Positions 1-9,440 of a stretch of DNA of 34,591 nt are shown here, in pieces. A program made the translations under genes and the position numbers. The DNA comes from Alphaproteobacteria bacterium. GTDB lineage: Bacteria > Pseudomonadota > Alphaproteobacteria > SMXS01. Each line of letters starts with the position of its first letter. Position 1 is the first letter of the stretch. The notes under the pieces are model-generated. The model was not told the origin of the DNA. It ran no database searches and saw only the letters and a program-made list of their open reading frames with translations. Location of the stretch: contig JAURPT010000081.1 of the NCBI GenBank assembly GCA_030836535.1, forward strand, positions 1 through 34,591. Reading direction: 5' to 3'.

Positions 1-256
1 GGGCGGTGGCTTCGGGGATATCGACATTGTCGACACCGATACCGGCGCGGCCAACAACTTTCAAATTGTCAGCGGCGGCCAGGATATCAGCCGTTACCTT
101 GGTGGCAGAGCGAATAGCCAAACCGTCATAGTCGCCGATGCAGGCAGACAGTTCTTCCGGGCTCATACCCGTAATCTGGTCAACCTCGACACCCCGTTCG
201 CGGAAAATTTCAGCCGCGCGTGGGCTTAGCTTGTCGGAAATGAGAACTTTGGTCAT
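1..256 (-). CDS. serA: D-3-phosphoglycerate dehydrogenase, N-terminal part (runs off window)
   Basis: The minus strand from 256 reads [18 protein letters not shown] and continues with the N-terminal catalytic subdomain of 2-hydroxyacid dehydrogenases ([14 protein letters not shown], then [14 protein letters not shown]). The family oxidises 3-phosphoglycerate to 3-phosphohydroxypyruvate, the first step of serine synthesis. Only about 85 residues lie inside the window, so the NAD-binding domain and any regulatory ACT/ASB domains cannot be judged. The ATG overlaps the serC stop as ATGA (253-256), so the two genes are co-transcribed and probably translationally coupled. Identity rests on the partial sequence plus the serC neighbour. 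Confidence 0.93.
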   Translation of the reverse strand, partial: MTKVLISDKLSPRAAEIFRERGVEVDQITGMSPEELSACIGDYDGLAIRSATKVTADILAAADNLKVVGRAGIGVDNVDIPEATA

Positions 257-1416
257 GCGTTCTTTACCTCGTTAAAGGCCCAATCGAGCCAGGGGGTGAG
301 ACCTTCCAGGTCTGATGTTTCTACCGTAGCACCGGCCCAAATGCGCAGACCCGGGGGTGCATCACGATAGGCACCGATGTCATAGGCCACGCCTTCCCCA
401 TCCAGCAGGGAGGCGATCTTTTTGGCAGCCGCTGCCTGTGCATCCGCATCAAGCGCGGTGAACCAGGGGTCTACAATCTTCAAACAAACAGATGTGTTGG
501 AACGAATGGCTTTGTCTCCTGCAAGGAAGTCGACCCAATCGGCACCGGCAACCCAGTTTTCCAACGCCGCCAAATTGGCCTGCGAGCGGCCAATGAGTCC
601 CTCAAGACCGCCAAGCCCGTCGGCCCAGACAAGGGCGTCGATATAGTCTTCCACGCATAGCATAGATGGCGTGTTGATGGTCTCGCCCCGGAAGACACCA
701 TCTATGAGCTTACCACCCTTGGTGAGGCGGAAGATCTTTGGCATGGGCCAGACCGGGCTGTAATTTTCCAGCCGCTCTACAGCACGCGGGCTCAGAATCA
801 GCATGCCATGGGCTGCTTCACCACCCATCACCTTCTGCCAAGAGTAAGTGACGACGTCGAGCTTCTGCCACGGCAGGTCCATGGCAAACACGGCAGAGGT
901 TGCATCACAGATCGTCAGACCATTACGGTCGTCTGCAATCCAGTCGCCATCGGGGACGCAGACACCAGATGTCGTACCGTTCCAGGTAAATACAATGTCA
1001 CGGTCCGGGTCTGTCAGGGACAGGTCGGGCAATTCGCCATAATCGGCATCCATGCGACGTACATCATCGAGCTTCAACTGGTTCAGCACATCACCAACCC
1101 AGCCAGAACCAAAGCTTTCCCATGCCAGTACATCAACACCGCGAGCACCCAGCAGTGACCACAGCGCCATTTCAACGGCGCCGGTGTCAGACGCCGGCAC
1201 AATACCGATGCGGTAGTCTTCTGGCACGCCAAGAATCGCACGGGTACGGTCAATAGCTTCTGCCAGCTTGGCCTTGCCCGGACCAGACCGATGGGACCGG
1301 CCAAGGCAGGCATCTTCCAACGCAGAAAGTGACCAACCCGGGCGCTTTGCACAGGGGCCTGAGGAAAAATTGGGGTTCGCGGGCCGTGTGTTCGGCTTTT
1401 CAGCGACTGCTGTCAT
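253..1416 (-). CDS. serC: Phosphoserine aminotransferase, Methanosarcina type
   Basis: The 387-residue protein converts 3-phosphohydroxypyruvate and glutamate to phosphoserine and 2-oxoglutarate, the second step of serine synthesis; it can also serve pyridoxal phosphate synthesis. It begins with [14 protein letters not shown] and carries the PLP-lysine region [14 protein letters not shown] with Lys near 195. It belongs to the shorter archaeal/alphaproteobacterial branch (TIGR01365-like) rather than the E. coli type. It precedes serA with an ATGA overlap. A sigma70-like promoter and a hairpin leader lie just upstream, separating it from thiD. The ATG at 1416 is followed by a low-complexity 10-residue N-terminus, which is normal in this branch. 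Confidence 0.96.
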   Translation of the reverse strand: MTAVAEKPNTRPANPNFSSGPCAKRPGWSLSALEDACLGRSHRSGPGKAKLAEAIDRTRAILGVPEDYRIGIVPASDTGAVEMALWSLLGARGVDVLAWESFGSGWVGDVLNQLKLDDVRRMDADYGELPDLSLTDPDRDIVFTWNGTTSGVCVPDGDWIADDRNGLTICDATSAVFAMDLPWQKLDVVTYSWQKVMGGEAAHGMLILSPRAVERLENYSPVWPMPKIFRLTKGGKLIDGVFRGETINTPSMLCVEDYIDALVWADGLGGLEGLIGRSQANLAALENWVAGADWVDFLAGDKAIRSNTSVCLKIVDPWFTALDADAQAAAAKKIASLLDGEGVAYDIGAYRDAPPGLRIWAGATVETSDLEGLTPWLDWAFNEVKNA

Positions 1417-1449
1417 GGTGCGTGCTCTGTCATAATTTCGCGCAACCGA

Positions 1450-1465
1450 TGGCCGTTTCCGGCCA
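1450..1465 (-). promoter_or_regulatory. Leader hairpin upstream of serC
   Basis: In the serC leader the transcript reads TGGCCG-GAAA-CGGCCA, a perfect 6-bp stem capped by a GAAA tetraloop. A further CCGA/TCGG pairing could extend it (1446-1472), but its outer edge may lie before the transcript start. It sits about 35 nt before the serC ATG. A serC-associated RNA motif has been described in alphaproteobacterial serC-serA operons; I cannot confirm membership from this sequence, so I claim only the hairpin. Confidence 0.45.
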
Positions 1466-1476
1466 GTTTCGGGCGG

Positions 1477-1504
1477 ATAATAGGGTCAGGCGGTATGATG
1501 TCAA
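1477..1504 (-). promoter_or_regulatory. Sigma70-type promoter for serC-serA
   Basis: On the minus strand TTGACA (1504-1499) is followed by 16 nt and TATTAT (1482-1477). The -35 is a perfect consensus and the -10 differs by one or two bases. A start near 1470 gives a leader of about 54 nt before serC. It lies in the 130-nt gap after thiD, so serC-serA need not depend on read-through from the long upstream cluster. Confidence 0.65.
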
Positions 1505-1546
1505 CGAAGCATTTATCACATCTGGAATGCAGGAAACGCAGGCGTT

Positions 1547-2341
1547 CTAGCCTCCCTGCAGCGGGTGACCGTGGTTCAACGGCCCCTGACCCGCACCGAA
1601 TCCGGGTGCGGTGCGAATCGCCTCACGCACATAGGCCCGGGCGCGGGCAATCGCCGTGGGCAAGTCCTGCCCCAGCGCAAGTCCTGCCGCACAGGCACTC
1701 GCCAGGGTACAGCCAGTCCCGTGTGTATGCTGGCTTTCTATCCGCCGGGCCTGAAAGGCCGTGGGTCCTTCTGGTGTCAACAGTAGGTCCGTCAGCATTT
1801 CGCCTTCCAGATGCCCACCCTTGAGCAGGATGTTCTCGGCACCCATATCGCGCAGCGCGCGGGCAGCCGGCGCCATTGTTGGCGCGCCACCAATCGATAA
1901 ACCTGTCAACACTTCTGATTCCGGGATATTCGGGGTCAGCAAATAGGTCATCGGTATCAGGCGCTCTATCATGCTCGACGTCGCATCATCTTCCAGCAGG
2001 CTGGCCCCGCCTTTGGCCACCATCACCGGGTCGAGAATAATCGGGCCATCGAACCCGGCCAGCGCGTCTGCGACACTGCGCACAATGTCTGCCGAGCCGA
2101 GCATGCCAATCTTGATCGCATCGGCACCCAAATCATCCAGGACAACCTCTATCTGCCTGGAGACAAAATCTGTCGAAACAGGCTCAATCGCTTGCACCCC
2201 CAACGTATTCTGCACCGTCAGCGCGGTAACCGCCGTGGCCGCATAGCCGCCCAGAGCTGTAATTGTCTTGATATCAGCCTGAATGCCCGCGCCGCCGCCC
2301 GAATCAGAGCCGGCGATCACCAGCACGCGACCCTGGGTCAT
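1547..2341 (-). CDS. thiD: Hydroxymethylpyrimidine/phosphomethylpyrimidine kinase
   Basis: This 264-residue ribokinase-fold enzyme phosphorylates HMP and HMP-phosphate to HMP-diphosphate for thiamin synthesis. The N-terminus has the family motif [17 protein letters not shown] (about residues 10-26), and the C-terminal half carries the anion-hole motif [12 protein letters not shown], whose GTGC is the catalytic segment. The ATG overlaps the glmM stop as ATGA (2338-2341), so it depends on glmM transcription. No TPP riboswitch can be present because there is no leader. The other thiamin gene of the window, thiE, lies about 22 kb away at the end of the glycolytic operon. Confidence 0.95.
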   Translation of the reverse strand: MTQGRVLVIAGSDSGGGAGIQADIKTITALGGYAATAVTALTVQNTLGVQAIEPVSTDFVSRQIEVVLDDLGADAIKIGMLGSADIVRSVADALAGFDGPIILDPVMVAKGGASLLEDDATSSMIERLIPMTYLLTPNIPESEVLTGLSIGGAPTMAPAARALRDMGAENILLKGGHLEGEMLTDLLLTPEGPTAFQARRIESQHTHGTGCTLASACAAGLALGQDLPTAIARARAYVREAIRTAPGFGAGQGPLNHGHPLQGG

Positions 2342-3684
2342 TGGGCTGCCTTTACCGCGTTTACGATGTCCGAGATAATATTCCGCAGCAATGCTTCATC
2401 ATTGCATTCGCCCATCACGCGAATAAGAGGCTCGGTGCCTGAAGGGCGAATGACCAGGCGGCCTTTGTCGCCCATCTGCGCGTCCCCTTCGGCTATCGCT
2501 GCTTTAAGGGTGGCATCATTCAAAGGGGAAGCACCAGTGAAGCGCACATTTTCCAAAATCTGCGGCGTACGGTCGAATACGGCACAAACCTCGCTGGCAG
2601 GCTTGCCCGAATCCACCAGGGCATCTAGCACCTGCAGGGCCGAGACAAGCCCGTCGCCAGTGGTGCCGTAATCCGTCATCACCATATGACCGGACTGTTC
2701 CCCGCCCAGGTTAAAGCCATGCGCCCGCATGTGTTCGACAACATAGCGGTCGCCAACCTTGGTGCGGGCGAGCGACAGGCCAAGGCCTTCCAGATGGCGT
2801 TCCAACCCCAGATTGGACATCACAGTTGCAACGATGCCACCGCCCTTGATTCGACCCGACTGCTGCCAGGATCGGGCGATCAAGGCCATCAGCTGATCGC
2901 CATCGACCAAACGCCCTTTTTCATCAGAAACCAGCAACCGGTCGGCATCCCCATCCAGGGCAATACCGATATCGGCACGTTCATCGACAACCGTCTGGCA
3001 AAGCAAATCAGTGTCCGTTGACCCACAGCCTTCATTGATATTGAAGCCATCGGGCGAAACACCGATGGTCACCAGGTCTGCCCCCAGTTCCCACAGCACG
3101 GCGGGGGCAACCTTGTATGCCGCGCCGTTGGCGCAATCGAGCACGATCTTAAGGTCCTCCAACCGTTTGCTGGCTGGGAAGGTTGCCTTGGCAAATTCCA
3201 CATATCGGCCCTGAACATCATCGAGCCGCCGGGCCCGGCCAATATCGGCGGAACCTGCCAACAGGTCATCCATGGGACCCTGCATGGCGGTCTCGATCGC
3301 CAATTCAATCTCGTCTGACAGTTTGAAGCCATCTGGCCCGAAGAGCTTGATGCCGTTGTCGGCATAGGCGTTGTGGGACGCGGAGATCATGACACCCAAA
3401 TCTGCCCGCAGAGACCGCGTCAGCATCGCAATGGCCGGGGTTGGCATGGGTCCAACCAGCACCACATCCATGCCCACGGAAGCGAAGCCCGATGTCATGG
3501 CTGCCTCGAGCATGTAGCCCGACAGGCGCGTATCCTTGCCAATGATCACACGGTGGCGATGGTCGCCATTGGTGAAATATTGCCCGGCGGCCATACCCAC
3601 ATGCATGGCCACCTCCGCCGTCATGGGGCTGGTATTGGCCGTGCCACGAATGCCATCTGTTCCGAAATATTGTCGTTCAGCCAT
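2338..3684 (-). CDS. glmM: Phosphoglucosamine mutase
   Basis: This 448-residue protein interconverts glucosamine-6-phosphate and glucosamine-1-phosphate, feeding UDP-GlcNAc for peptidoglycan and lipid A. The active-site loop [15 protein letters not shown] (about 98-111) contains the phosphorylated serine, Ser103, just before His. The metal-binding DGDADR loop is in the middle of the protein, and the C-terminal phosphate-binding motif is [14 protein letters not shown]. The N-terminal YFGTDGIRG is typical of GlmM rather than of phosphomannomutases. The order ftsH-folP-glmM is conserved widely in proteobacteria, which supports the call. It lies 12 nt after folP and overlaps thiD. Confidence 0.97.
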   Translation of the reverse strand: MAERQYFGTDGIRGTANTSPMTAEVAMHVGMAAGQYFTNGDHRHRVIIGKDTRLSGYMLEAAMTSGFASVGMDVVLVGPMPTPAIAMLTRSLRADLGVMISASHNAYADNGIKLFGPDGFKLSDEIELAIETAMQGPMDDLLAGSADIGRARRLDDVQGRYVEFAKATFPASKRLEDLKIVLDCANGAAYKVAPAVLWELGADLVTIGVSPDGFNINEGCGSTDTDLLCQTVVDERADIGIALDGDADRLLVSDEKGRLVDGDQLMALIARSWQQSGRIKGGGIVATVMSNLGLERHLEGLGLSLARTKVGDRYVVEHMRAHGFNLGGEQSGHMVMTDYGTTGDGLVSALQVLDALVDSGKPASEVCAVFDRTPQILENVRFTGASPLNDATLKAAIAEGDAQMGDKGRLVIRPSGTEPLIRVMGECNDEALLRNIISDIVNAVKAAQ

Positions 3685-3696
3685 TCTGCGTCCCGA

Positions 3697-4551
3697 TCAG
3701 CTGGTCTTTTCCCGTGTGTTTTCAATCGCCTGCCAGACAGCGATCGCCTGGCATGTTTCTGCAACATCATGCACCCGTACTATATGAACGCCTTGAGCAA
3801 TTCCCGCAAGGGCAGCGGCAACAGAGCCGCTTACACGATCTTCTGCAACGTCAACACCGGTCAAGGCTCCAATAAAACGCTTGCGGGATGCACCCAACAG
3901 GACCGGGTGCCCCAGCGAGACCAGTTCGCCAAGCCCGGCCATCAGCGCGATATTGTGGTCGAACGTTTTACCAAAGCCAATGCCCGGGTCCAAAATCAGG
4001 CGAGAGGCGTCAATTCCGGCCTCCATGCACGCATCCACGCGGCCTTGAAGATAGGCTGTCACCTCGGCCACGACGTCTTCGTAATGGGGGTCATCCTGCA
4101 TGGTCTGGGGCGTGCCCTGCGCATGCATGAGAATGACCGGCACGTCAGAACCAGCGGCAACCGCCATGCTGTTCGGGTCATGCGTAAGGGCTGAAACATC
4201 ATTGAGAAGGCTAGCCCCCGCCTGCAAGGCGGCCTGCATGACATCAGCATGGCGCGTGTCGATAGAGAGCGGCACGCTCAGACCTTTGAGACCCTCGATA
4301 ACAGGGACAACCCGCCGGACTTCTTCCTGGGGCGAAACAGGGTCAGCCCCGGGCCGGGTCGACTCGCCACCAATGTCGAGAATGTCAGCCCCCGCCTCAT
4401 ATAGCGCCTTGCCATGAGTAATGGCATTGGCAGGGTCGAGAAATTGTCCGCCGTCGGAAAAACTGTCCGGCGTCACATTGACGACGCCCATAACCAAAGG
4501 CCGCTCGAAAGAGAGCGGCCCAGTGGCGTTAGGTATGCTTGCACCTGTCAT
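3697..4551 (-). CDS. folP: Dihydropteroate synthase
   Basis: This 284-residue TIM-barrel enzyme condenses pABA with 6-hydroxymethyl-dihydropterin diphosphate to dihydropteroate; the family is the sulfonamide target. Both pterin-binding signatures are visible: MGVVNVTPDSFSDGG (about residues 21-35) and GGESTRPGA slightly later. DPGIGFGKT lies mid-protein, and the C-terminal region holds GASRKRFIGALTG. It sits 34 nt downstream of ftsH and 12 nt upstream of glmM. No clear Shine-Dalgarno precedes the ATG. The early coding region contains a perfect 8-bp inverted repeat (4499-4520). Confidence 0.96.
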   Translation of the reverse strand: MTGASIPNATGPLSFERPLVMGVVNVTPDSFSDGGQFLDPANAITHGKALYEAGADILDIGGESTRPGADPVSPQEEVRRVVPVIEGLKGLSVPLSIDTRHADVMQAALQAGASLLNDVSALTHDPNSMAVAAGSDVPVILMHAQGTPQTMQDDPHYEDVVAEVTAYLQGRVDACMEAGIDASRLILDPGIGFGKTFDHNIALMAGLGELVSLGHPVLLGASRKRFIGALTGVDVAEDRVSGSVAAALAGIAQGVHIVRVHDVAETCQAIAVWQAIENTREKTS

Positions 4552-4585
4552 GGATCAAGTCTTGGACAGCACCATAAACAGGCTA

Positions 4586-6517
4586 CTAGGTGCCCTGCGG
4601 TTCCGGCGAGCCGCCCAAATTGGGCTTGGGTCGACCCGCGCTCGGGACCGTCTGCGGCTTACCCGGGGTCGTCGGTTCATCGAGTACATCTTCTTCACGG
4701 TCGATGTCACCCCCGTCCAACAAGGTGCGAAGCTCATCGCCGGTCAGCGTTTCATATTCAATGAGCGCCTGCGCAATCTTATGCAGGTCATCGGCCTTGT
4801 CGTGCAGCACGTTCTTGGTCAGCTCATAGGCTTCATCAACAATGCGGCGGATTTCTGCATCGATGAGTTCTGCGGTTTCCTCAGAAATATTCTGGGTCTG
4901 CGCGACCGAGTGCCCCAGGAAGACTTCCTGCTGGTTATCGCCATATGCCAATGGGCCAAGCTTGTCGCTCATACCCCATTCGGTAACCATGGCCCGGGCC
5001 AGCTTGGTAGCCTGCGAAATGTCTGACGACGCCCCAGAGGTAACCTTGTCGTAACCGAAGATCTGCTCTTCAGCGACACGGCCACCCATCATCACCGCTA
5101 GGCGGGAATGCATTTGTTCGCGGCTTTGCGACAATTTGTCAGACTCCGGCAGCTGCATCACCATGCCCAGTGCACGGCCACGGGGAATAATTGTCGCCTT
5201 ATGGATCGGGTCGGTATCCGGGACATTGAACGTCATCAGGGCATGGCCTGCCTCATGATAGGCCGTCAGCTCTTTTTCCTTCTCGGACATCACCATGGAA
5301 CGCCGCTCAGGGCCCATCATGACCTTGTCCTTGGCGTCTTCAAATTCCTGCATGGCAACGATCTTCTTGCCACGACGGGCCGCCAGCAGGGCTGCTTCGT
5401 TGACCAGATTAGCCAGATCTGCCCCAGAGAAACCAGGCGTACCACGGGCAATGGTCATGGCCTTGACGTCCGGCGCCAGCGGCACATTGCGCATGTGCAC
5501 TTTCAGGATTTTTTCACGACCGGTGACGTCGGGATTCGGCACAACGATCTGGCGGTCGAACCGGCCCGGACGCAGAAGCGCGGGGTCCAACACATCCGGT
5601 CGGTTGGTTGCCGAGACGATAATAACGCCTTCATTGTCTTCAAAGCCGTCCATCTCAACCAGCAACTGGTTCAGGGTCTGTTCGCGTTCATCATTACCAC
5701 CGCCAAGGCCTGCGCCGCGATGGCGGCCAACGGCGTCGATTTCATCGATAAACACAATGCAAGGTGCGTTTTTCTTCGCCTGCTCGAACATGTCGCGTAC
5801 GCGGCTCGCGCCAACACCGACAAACATTTCAACAAAGTCGGAGCCAGAAATGGTGAAAAAGGGCACATTGGCTTCGCCTGCAATCGCGCGCGCCAACAGT
5901 GTTTTACCGGTGCCCGGGGGGCCGACCAGCAACGCACCGCGCGGAATTTTACCGCCCAGACGCTGAAAGCGTTGCGGATCCTTCAGGAAGTCGACAATTT
6001 CTTCGACTTCTTCCTTGGCTTCTTCAACGCCGGCGACATCCTCAAATGTCACGCGCTTGGAGGACTCTGTCAGCATACGCGCCTTCGACTTGCCAAAGCC
6101 CATGGCTTTGCCCGTGCCAGACTGCATCTGCCGCATGATGAACAACCACACCGCGATCAACAGCGCCATAGGGATCAGCCAACCCAGGATCATGCTCCAG
6201 AATGCACTGCCTTCTTCTGGGTCAAATTCATAAGCAACACCCTGGGCATCCATGATCGCCGTCAGGTCTGGGTCCAGTTCATCACCTTTGGCAACAGTAA
6301 AGCCGCCTTCGCTGTTGCGGTACTTGCCCACAATTGACGCGCGGCGAATGACGACCTCGTCTACATTGCCCTTCTGCACTTCCGCCTTGAAGTCGGAATA
6401 TTTGAGAGCATCCATGCCCGTGCGGGTACCACCGCCCTGGAACTGGTTGAACAGCGCCAACAGCACAACGGCTGCCAGGGCATAGACAAAGAGGTTGCGT
6501 CCGAAATTCTTGTTCAC
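4586..6517 (-). CDS. ftsH: ATP-dependent zinc metalloprotease FtsH
   Basis: FtsH is a hexameric inner-membrane AAA+ protease that degrades misfolded membrane proteins and regulators such as RpoH and LpxC. From the GTG at 6517 the protein is 643 residues. It has an N-terminal membrane segment (about 9-25), a periplasmic domain, and a second membrane segment (about 107-130). Walker A GPPGTGKT is near 199-206, Walker B FIDEID near 256-261, and the zinc-protease motif HEAGH near 421-425. I chose GTG 6517 because AGGA lies 8 nt upstream and the protein then starts with the family-like (V/M)NKNFGRN; a longer GTG start at 6547 lacks such a site. The tail is rich in Pro, Gly and acidic residues. A likely heat-shock promoter lies upstream at 6592-6619. 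Confidence 0.96.
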   Translation of the reverse strand: MNKNFGRNLFVYALAAVVLLALFNQFQGGGTRTGMDALKYSDFKAEVQKGNVDEVVIRRASIVGKYRNSEGGFTVAKGDELDPDLTAIMDAQGVAYEFDPEEGSAFWSMILGWLIPMALLIAVWLFIMRQMQSGTGKAMGFGKSKARMLTESSKRVTFEDVAGVEEAKEEVEEIVDFLKDPQRFQRLGGKIPRGALLVGPPGTGKTLLARAIAGEANVPFFTISGSDFVEMFVGVGASRVRDMFEQAKKNAPCIVFIDEIDAVGRHRGAGLGGGNDEREQTLNQLLVEMDGFEDNEGVIIVSATNRPDVLDPALLRPGRFDRQIVVPNPDVTGREKILKVHMRNVPLAPDVKAMTIARGTPGFSGADLANLVNEAALLAARRGKKIVAMQEFEDAKDKVMMGPERRSMVMSEKEKELTAYHEAGHALMTFNVPDTDPIHKATIIPRGRALGMVMQLPESDKLSQSREQMHSRLAVMMGGRVAEEQIFGYDKVTSGASSDISQATKLARAMVTEWGMSDKLGPLAYGDNQQEVFLGHSVAQTQNISEETAELIDAEIRRIVDEAYELTKNVLHDKADDLHKIAQALIEYETLTGDELRTLLDGGDIDREEDVLDEPTTPGKPQTVPSAGRPKPNLGGSPEPQGT

Positions 6518-6591
6518 AGCTACTATCCTGTTAAGGGCCAGCGCCACACCGGCTTTGCGGCCAGACGGCTCATGCGTCTCACTTCAAGGAA

Positions 6592-6619
6592 ACATAGGGT
6601 TTTTACCTTGCCAAACAAG
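6592..6619 (-). promoter_or_regulatory. Probable RpoH (sigma32) promoter of ftsH
   Basis: On the minus strand CTTGTTT (6619-6613) is followed by exactly 13 nt and CCCTATGT (6599-6592). The heat-shock consensus is CTTGAAA-N11-15-CCCCATNT, so CTTG and most of the -10 are matched. The same 13-nt spacing occurs in the near-perfect hsp20 promoter of this window. It starts just after the tilS stop, and a start near 6585 gives a leader of about 70 nt. ftsH is a known heat-shock gene in E. coli. Confidence 0.5.
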
Positions 6620-6626
6620 GGTATTT

Positions 6627-8042
6627 CTACCGTCTAGGGTGCTGATTCACCTGCAGCCTGTACCGCCTGACAGCCAGATTTTCCCAACAGACCATAGTGT
6701 TGGCCTGATCTGACACCAAAACAGCAACAACCTCACCCTTTCGCCATAGTGCAGGCAAATTACTCTGTACAAGCCGGGGAAGGCTTTGCAACAGGTCGGC
6801 CTCTGCCGTTTCACGAATCGTCCGCAGGCCGTCCGTACCCAGCCGGCCAACGAGCAAACCATCTTCAACCATGCCCGTGTTCACGCCCAGTCGATAGCGC
6901 CCATCCCAATACACTGGCGTATCAGGGAGCAATGGTTTTTGCCCTTCTATCCCGCGTGTTTCCCGACACAACAGATACTGCTCACCCGCGCTATCAGGAA
7001 CCAACCGGCAACCGGACAGGGTGCGGCCACCCCCGATGTCTGCCTTTAACATGTCGTCCAATAGCGCCTTTAGCCGCCCTTCCCGTGGCGCGTATGCCTT
7101 GCCGCCAACCGCCCGAAGAAGACGCGACAACAAGCGCAATTGAACTTCTTCAACCCCCATCGAAAACGACGCCAGCTTCAACGTGGCATAGCCATCCTTC
7201 GACAGATCGACACTGGCGCCAGCCAACCCGGATACGTCTGCATCCAGCGCCGCCTTTGCCCGCCGCATTTTAAGAGCAGTCTGGGCCAGCCTGTCATTCG
7301 TAAGCCCCAAACTTTCCAGTGTCCCCCGCGCCTGACGCACACGGCTACGCGCATATTTCTGGTCCTGATTGGACGGGTCTTCGATCCAGGCCTGTTGCCG
7401 CCCTGAAAGTGTGGCAAGCAAACGTTCTCGGGGAACATCCAGCAGAGGGCGCAACAGATACGGCGCCCCTTCAAAAGCAGGCGCCATGACAGGTGCCATG
7501 GCAGACAAGCCATCAACCCCACTACCCCGTGCCAGCCGCAGCAGCAATGTCTCCGCCTGGTCGTCAAGGTGATGCGCCAGGAAGAGCGCGGTGATATCGT
7601 GCGCAGCACAATACTCGCTCATCAGCATGTAACGCTGCTCGCGTGCCCAGGCCTGCACATTGGACGTAGGTTTGCCTCCCTCGACGCCCAGCACGACATG
7701 GCGAACCCCCAATTGCTTGAGCCAGCGCTCGACCTGTTCTGCTTCGGCACCCGATTCCGGGCGCAATCCATGGTCCACTGTCATGGCGACAAGATGGCGC
7801 CCTGCCTGCTGCGCCCATTGATGCGCCAACAGAACAAGCGCCATGCTGTCGGCGCCACCAGAGACGGCAATGGCTACAGACGTCGTACTATCTGGCAGGA
7901 GGGGGGCCAACAATTGTGCGAACTCGTCTGCTGATACGGGGTTCGCCAGCGGCTTTGATGGTGAAGAGACAATATGCGGGAGTGAACCCGAATGTTCGGG
8001 CACAACAGATTGGCTAGAGGCATCCCGCCTTTTGTTGGCCAT
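6627..8042 (-). CDS. tilS: tRNA(Ile)-lysidine synthase
   Basis: TilS modifies cytidine 34 of tRNA-Ile(CAU) to lysidine so that it reads AUA and is charged with isoleucine. The PP-loop ATP-binding motif SGGADS is at about 61-66. It is followed by the HHLDDQAETLLLRLARGSG region and RPLLDVPRERL, both characteristic of TilS. At 471 residues it has a long, weakly conserved C-terminal half and about 45 extra N-terminal residues. The ATG at 8042 has AAGGA 7 nt upstream and lies inside the end of cpoB (29-nt overlap), so translation is probably coupled. The order tol-pal-cpoB-tilS-ftsH is common in alphaproteobacteria. Confidence 0.95.
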   Translation of the reverse strand: MANKRRDASSQSVVPEHSGSLPHIVSSPSKPLANPVSADEFAQLLAPLLPDSTTSVAIAVSGGADSMALVLLAHQWAQQAGRHLVAMTVDHGLRPESGAEAEQVERWLKQLGVRHVVLGVEGGKPTSNVQAWAREQRYMLMSEYCAAHDITALFLAHHLDDQAETLLLRLARGSGVDGLSAMAPVMAPAFEGAPYLLRPLLDVPRERLLATLSGRQQAWIEDPSNQDQKYARSRVRQARGTLESLGLTNDRLAQTALKMRRAKAALDADVSGLAGASVDLSKDGYATLKLASFSMGVEEVQLRLLSRLLRAVGGKAYAPREGRLKALLDDMLKADIGGGRTLSGCRLVPDSAGEQYLLCRETRGIEGQKPLLPDTPVYWDGRYRLGVNTGMVEDGLLVGRLGTDGLRTIRETAEADLLQSLPRLVQSNLPALWRKGEVVAVLVSDQANTMVCWENLAVRRYRLQVNQHPRR

Positions 8043-8880
8043 CTGTCAATCCTTCCCTGATCGTCTGGTTCATATCGGCAAACCGGCGCTCCAATTCGCC
8101 AAAGGCGCTACACGCCCCTTCATTCTGGCCGAGATTGTGCAAGCTCAGCCCCAGGTGAAGCAATATTTCCGCCCCTTTTTCGCTGTCTGCATGACGGTCA
8201 TAGGCAGCCAATAGAATACGCGCGGCTTCATCATGATCATCCTTCGCGCCATGACTGCGCCCCAACCAATATTCTGCATTGGCCCGGTAGGGATGATCAG
8301 GATGCAGGGCAACAAATGCCCGCAGTGCATCAATAGCCCTGTCCAAATCATCGCTTCGAACCAGGAAGAAGGCAGCGCGGAAATGTTCTTCGGGCGTTTC
8401 ACCCTCGAGATAACGTTCCGGATGCGTTTCAGGTGTAATGGTCTCGGCGGCAGCGGGCGCAGGCGCTGTCAGGGCAGCGACGTCCGATGTAGAAATTTCA
8501 CCGCCCGCGTCGACAGACGGCGCGTCTGCAACAGCTGGCGTATCTTCGCTTTCAACAGCCGGTGCACCGTCACCTATCGCCGGCGCAGGTGTAACGGCCC
8601 CTTGCTCCAATTGCTGCAGACGGAACTCCACATCTGCCAGCGTATTCTCCAGGGTACGGTTCATCTGCGTCAGCCGATACATGGCTTCTTCATACTGCCC
8701 TGTAACGGTACGGAAACGGTTTTCCATTTCCATTAACCGGATTTCCATTTCTGAACGGAACCGCGCCTCTTCGCTCTCCTGTGCTGTTACCGCAGGAACA
8801 ACACCCAATGAGCCCAAGCTCAAAGACGCAATGGCAAAGGTGCGCACCACACTGGCACGCACCGAACGCATATTTTTCAT
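8014..8880 (-). CDS. cpoB: Cell division coordinator CpoB (YbgF, Tol-Pal associated TPR protein)
   Basis: CpoB is a periplasmic protein that binds TolA and links outer-membrane constriction to septal peptidoglycan synthesis. From the ATG at 8880 it has 288 residues: a signal peptide with likely cleavage after AVTA, a coiled coil (about 40-90, with LTQMNRTLENTLADVEFRLQQL), an Ala/Pro-rich linker, and C-terminal TPR repeats containing HPDHPYRANAEYWLGRSH. A longer TTG start at 8898 is possible; no good ribosome site favours either. It is 23 nt after pal and overlaps tilS by 29 nt. Confidence 0.92.
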   Translation of the reverse strand: MKNMRSVRASVVRTFAIASLSLGSLGVVPAVTAQESEEARFRSEMEIRLMEMENRFRTVTGQYEEAMYRLTQMNRTLENTLADVEFRLQQLEQGAVTPAPAIGDGAPAVESEDTPAVADAPSVDAGGEISTSDVAALTAPAPAAAETITPETHPERYLEGETPEEHFRAAFFLVRSDDLDRAIDALRAFVALHPDHPYRANAEYWLGRSHGAKDDHDEAARILLAAYDRHADSEKGAEILLHLGLSLHNLGQNEGACSAFGELERRFADMNQTIREGLTDGQQKAGCL

Positions 8881-8903
8881 GTTGGACGCGCCGAACAAGT
8901 GGC

Positions 8904-9434
8904 TTATTCGGCCAGGGTGATCGCGCGACGATTACGCGCCCAGGCCGTTTCATTGGAAGCCGCCACTTCAGGACGTTCCTTGCCGTAGGAAATGGTCCGG
9001 ATACGGTCACCATCAATACCAAGCACCATCAGGTAGCGACGCACCGCATTGGCACGGCGGGCACCCAGCGCCAGGTTGTATTCACGGGTGCCGCGCTCGT
9101 CGCAGTGCCCTTCGACAATAATGTTTTTCTGCGGGTATTGCTTGAGCCAGGCCGCCTGGTTGCGCAGCACCTGCTGGGCCTGACCGTTCAAGTCGTAACG
9201 GTCATACCCGAAATAGACACGGCGGCCGGCCATGGCTTCCAATTCACGCTGGCTGCCCGGCGCAACTTCATTGTTTGTGCTTCGGCGAACAACGGGCTTG
9301 GGCTCTTCGGGCATTTGCTCTTTAATGATGATCGGCTCTGCCTCTGTCTGCGCTGTTTCCTGCGACGCACAAGCCGCTACAAACAGCACGAGCGAAAGCA
9401 TTCCGAATGTTTTGATATGCTGAAAACCGTTCAT
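8904..9434 (-). CDS. pal: Peptidoglycan-associated lipoprotein Pal
   Basis: Pal is an outer-membrane lipoprotein that binds peptidoglycan and TolB. The 176-residue protein has a lipoprotein signal ending in LVLFVAAC, with Cys the lipidated residue. A short linker follows, then an OmpA-type domain with VEGHCDERGTREYNLALGARRANAV and the terminal segment ARNRRAITL. GHCDERG is the usual Pal form of the GHTD motif. I chose ATG 9434 because GAGGGG is well placed upstream; two in-frame GTGs precede it. It is separated from tolB by a 142-nt gap, the longest in the tol cluster, which may contain its own promoter or leader. Confidence 0.96.
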   Translation of the reverse strand: MNGFQHIKTFGMLSLVLFVAACASQETAQTEAEPIIIKEQMPEEPKPVVRRSTNNEVAPGSQRELEAMAGRRVYFGYDRYDLNGQAQQVLRNQAAWLKQYPQKNIIVEGHCDERGTREYNLALGARRANAVRRYLMVLGIDGDRIRTISYGKERPEVAASNETAWARNRRAITLAE

Positions 9435-9440
9435 CACCAC

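Noticed and set aside
1547-1560. Terminator between thiD and serC
   Set aside because: A weak TGCAGG/CCTGCA pairing exists near 1529-1560 but it has no T-run and a poor stem.
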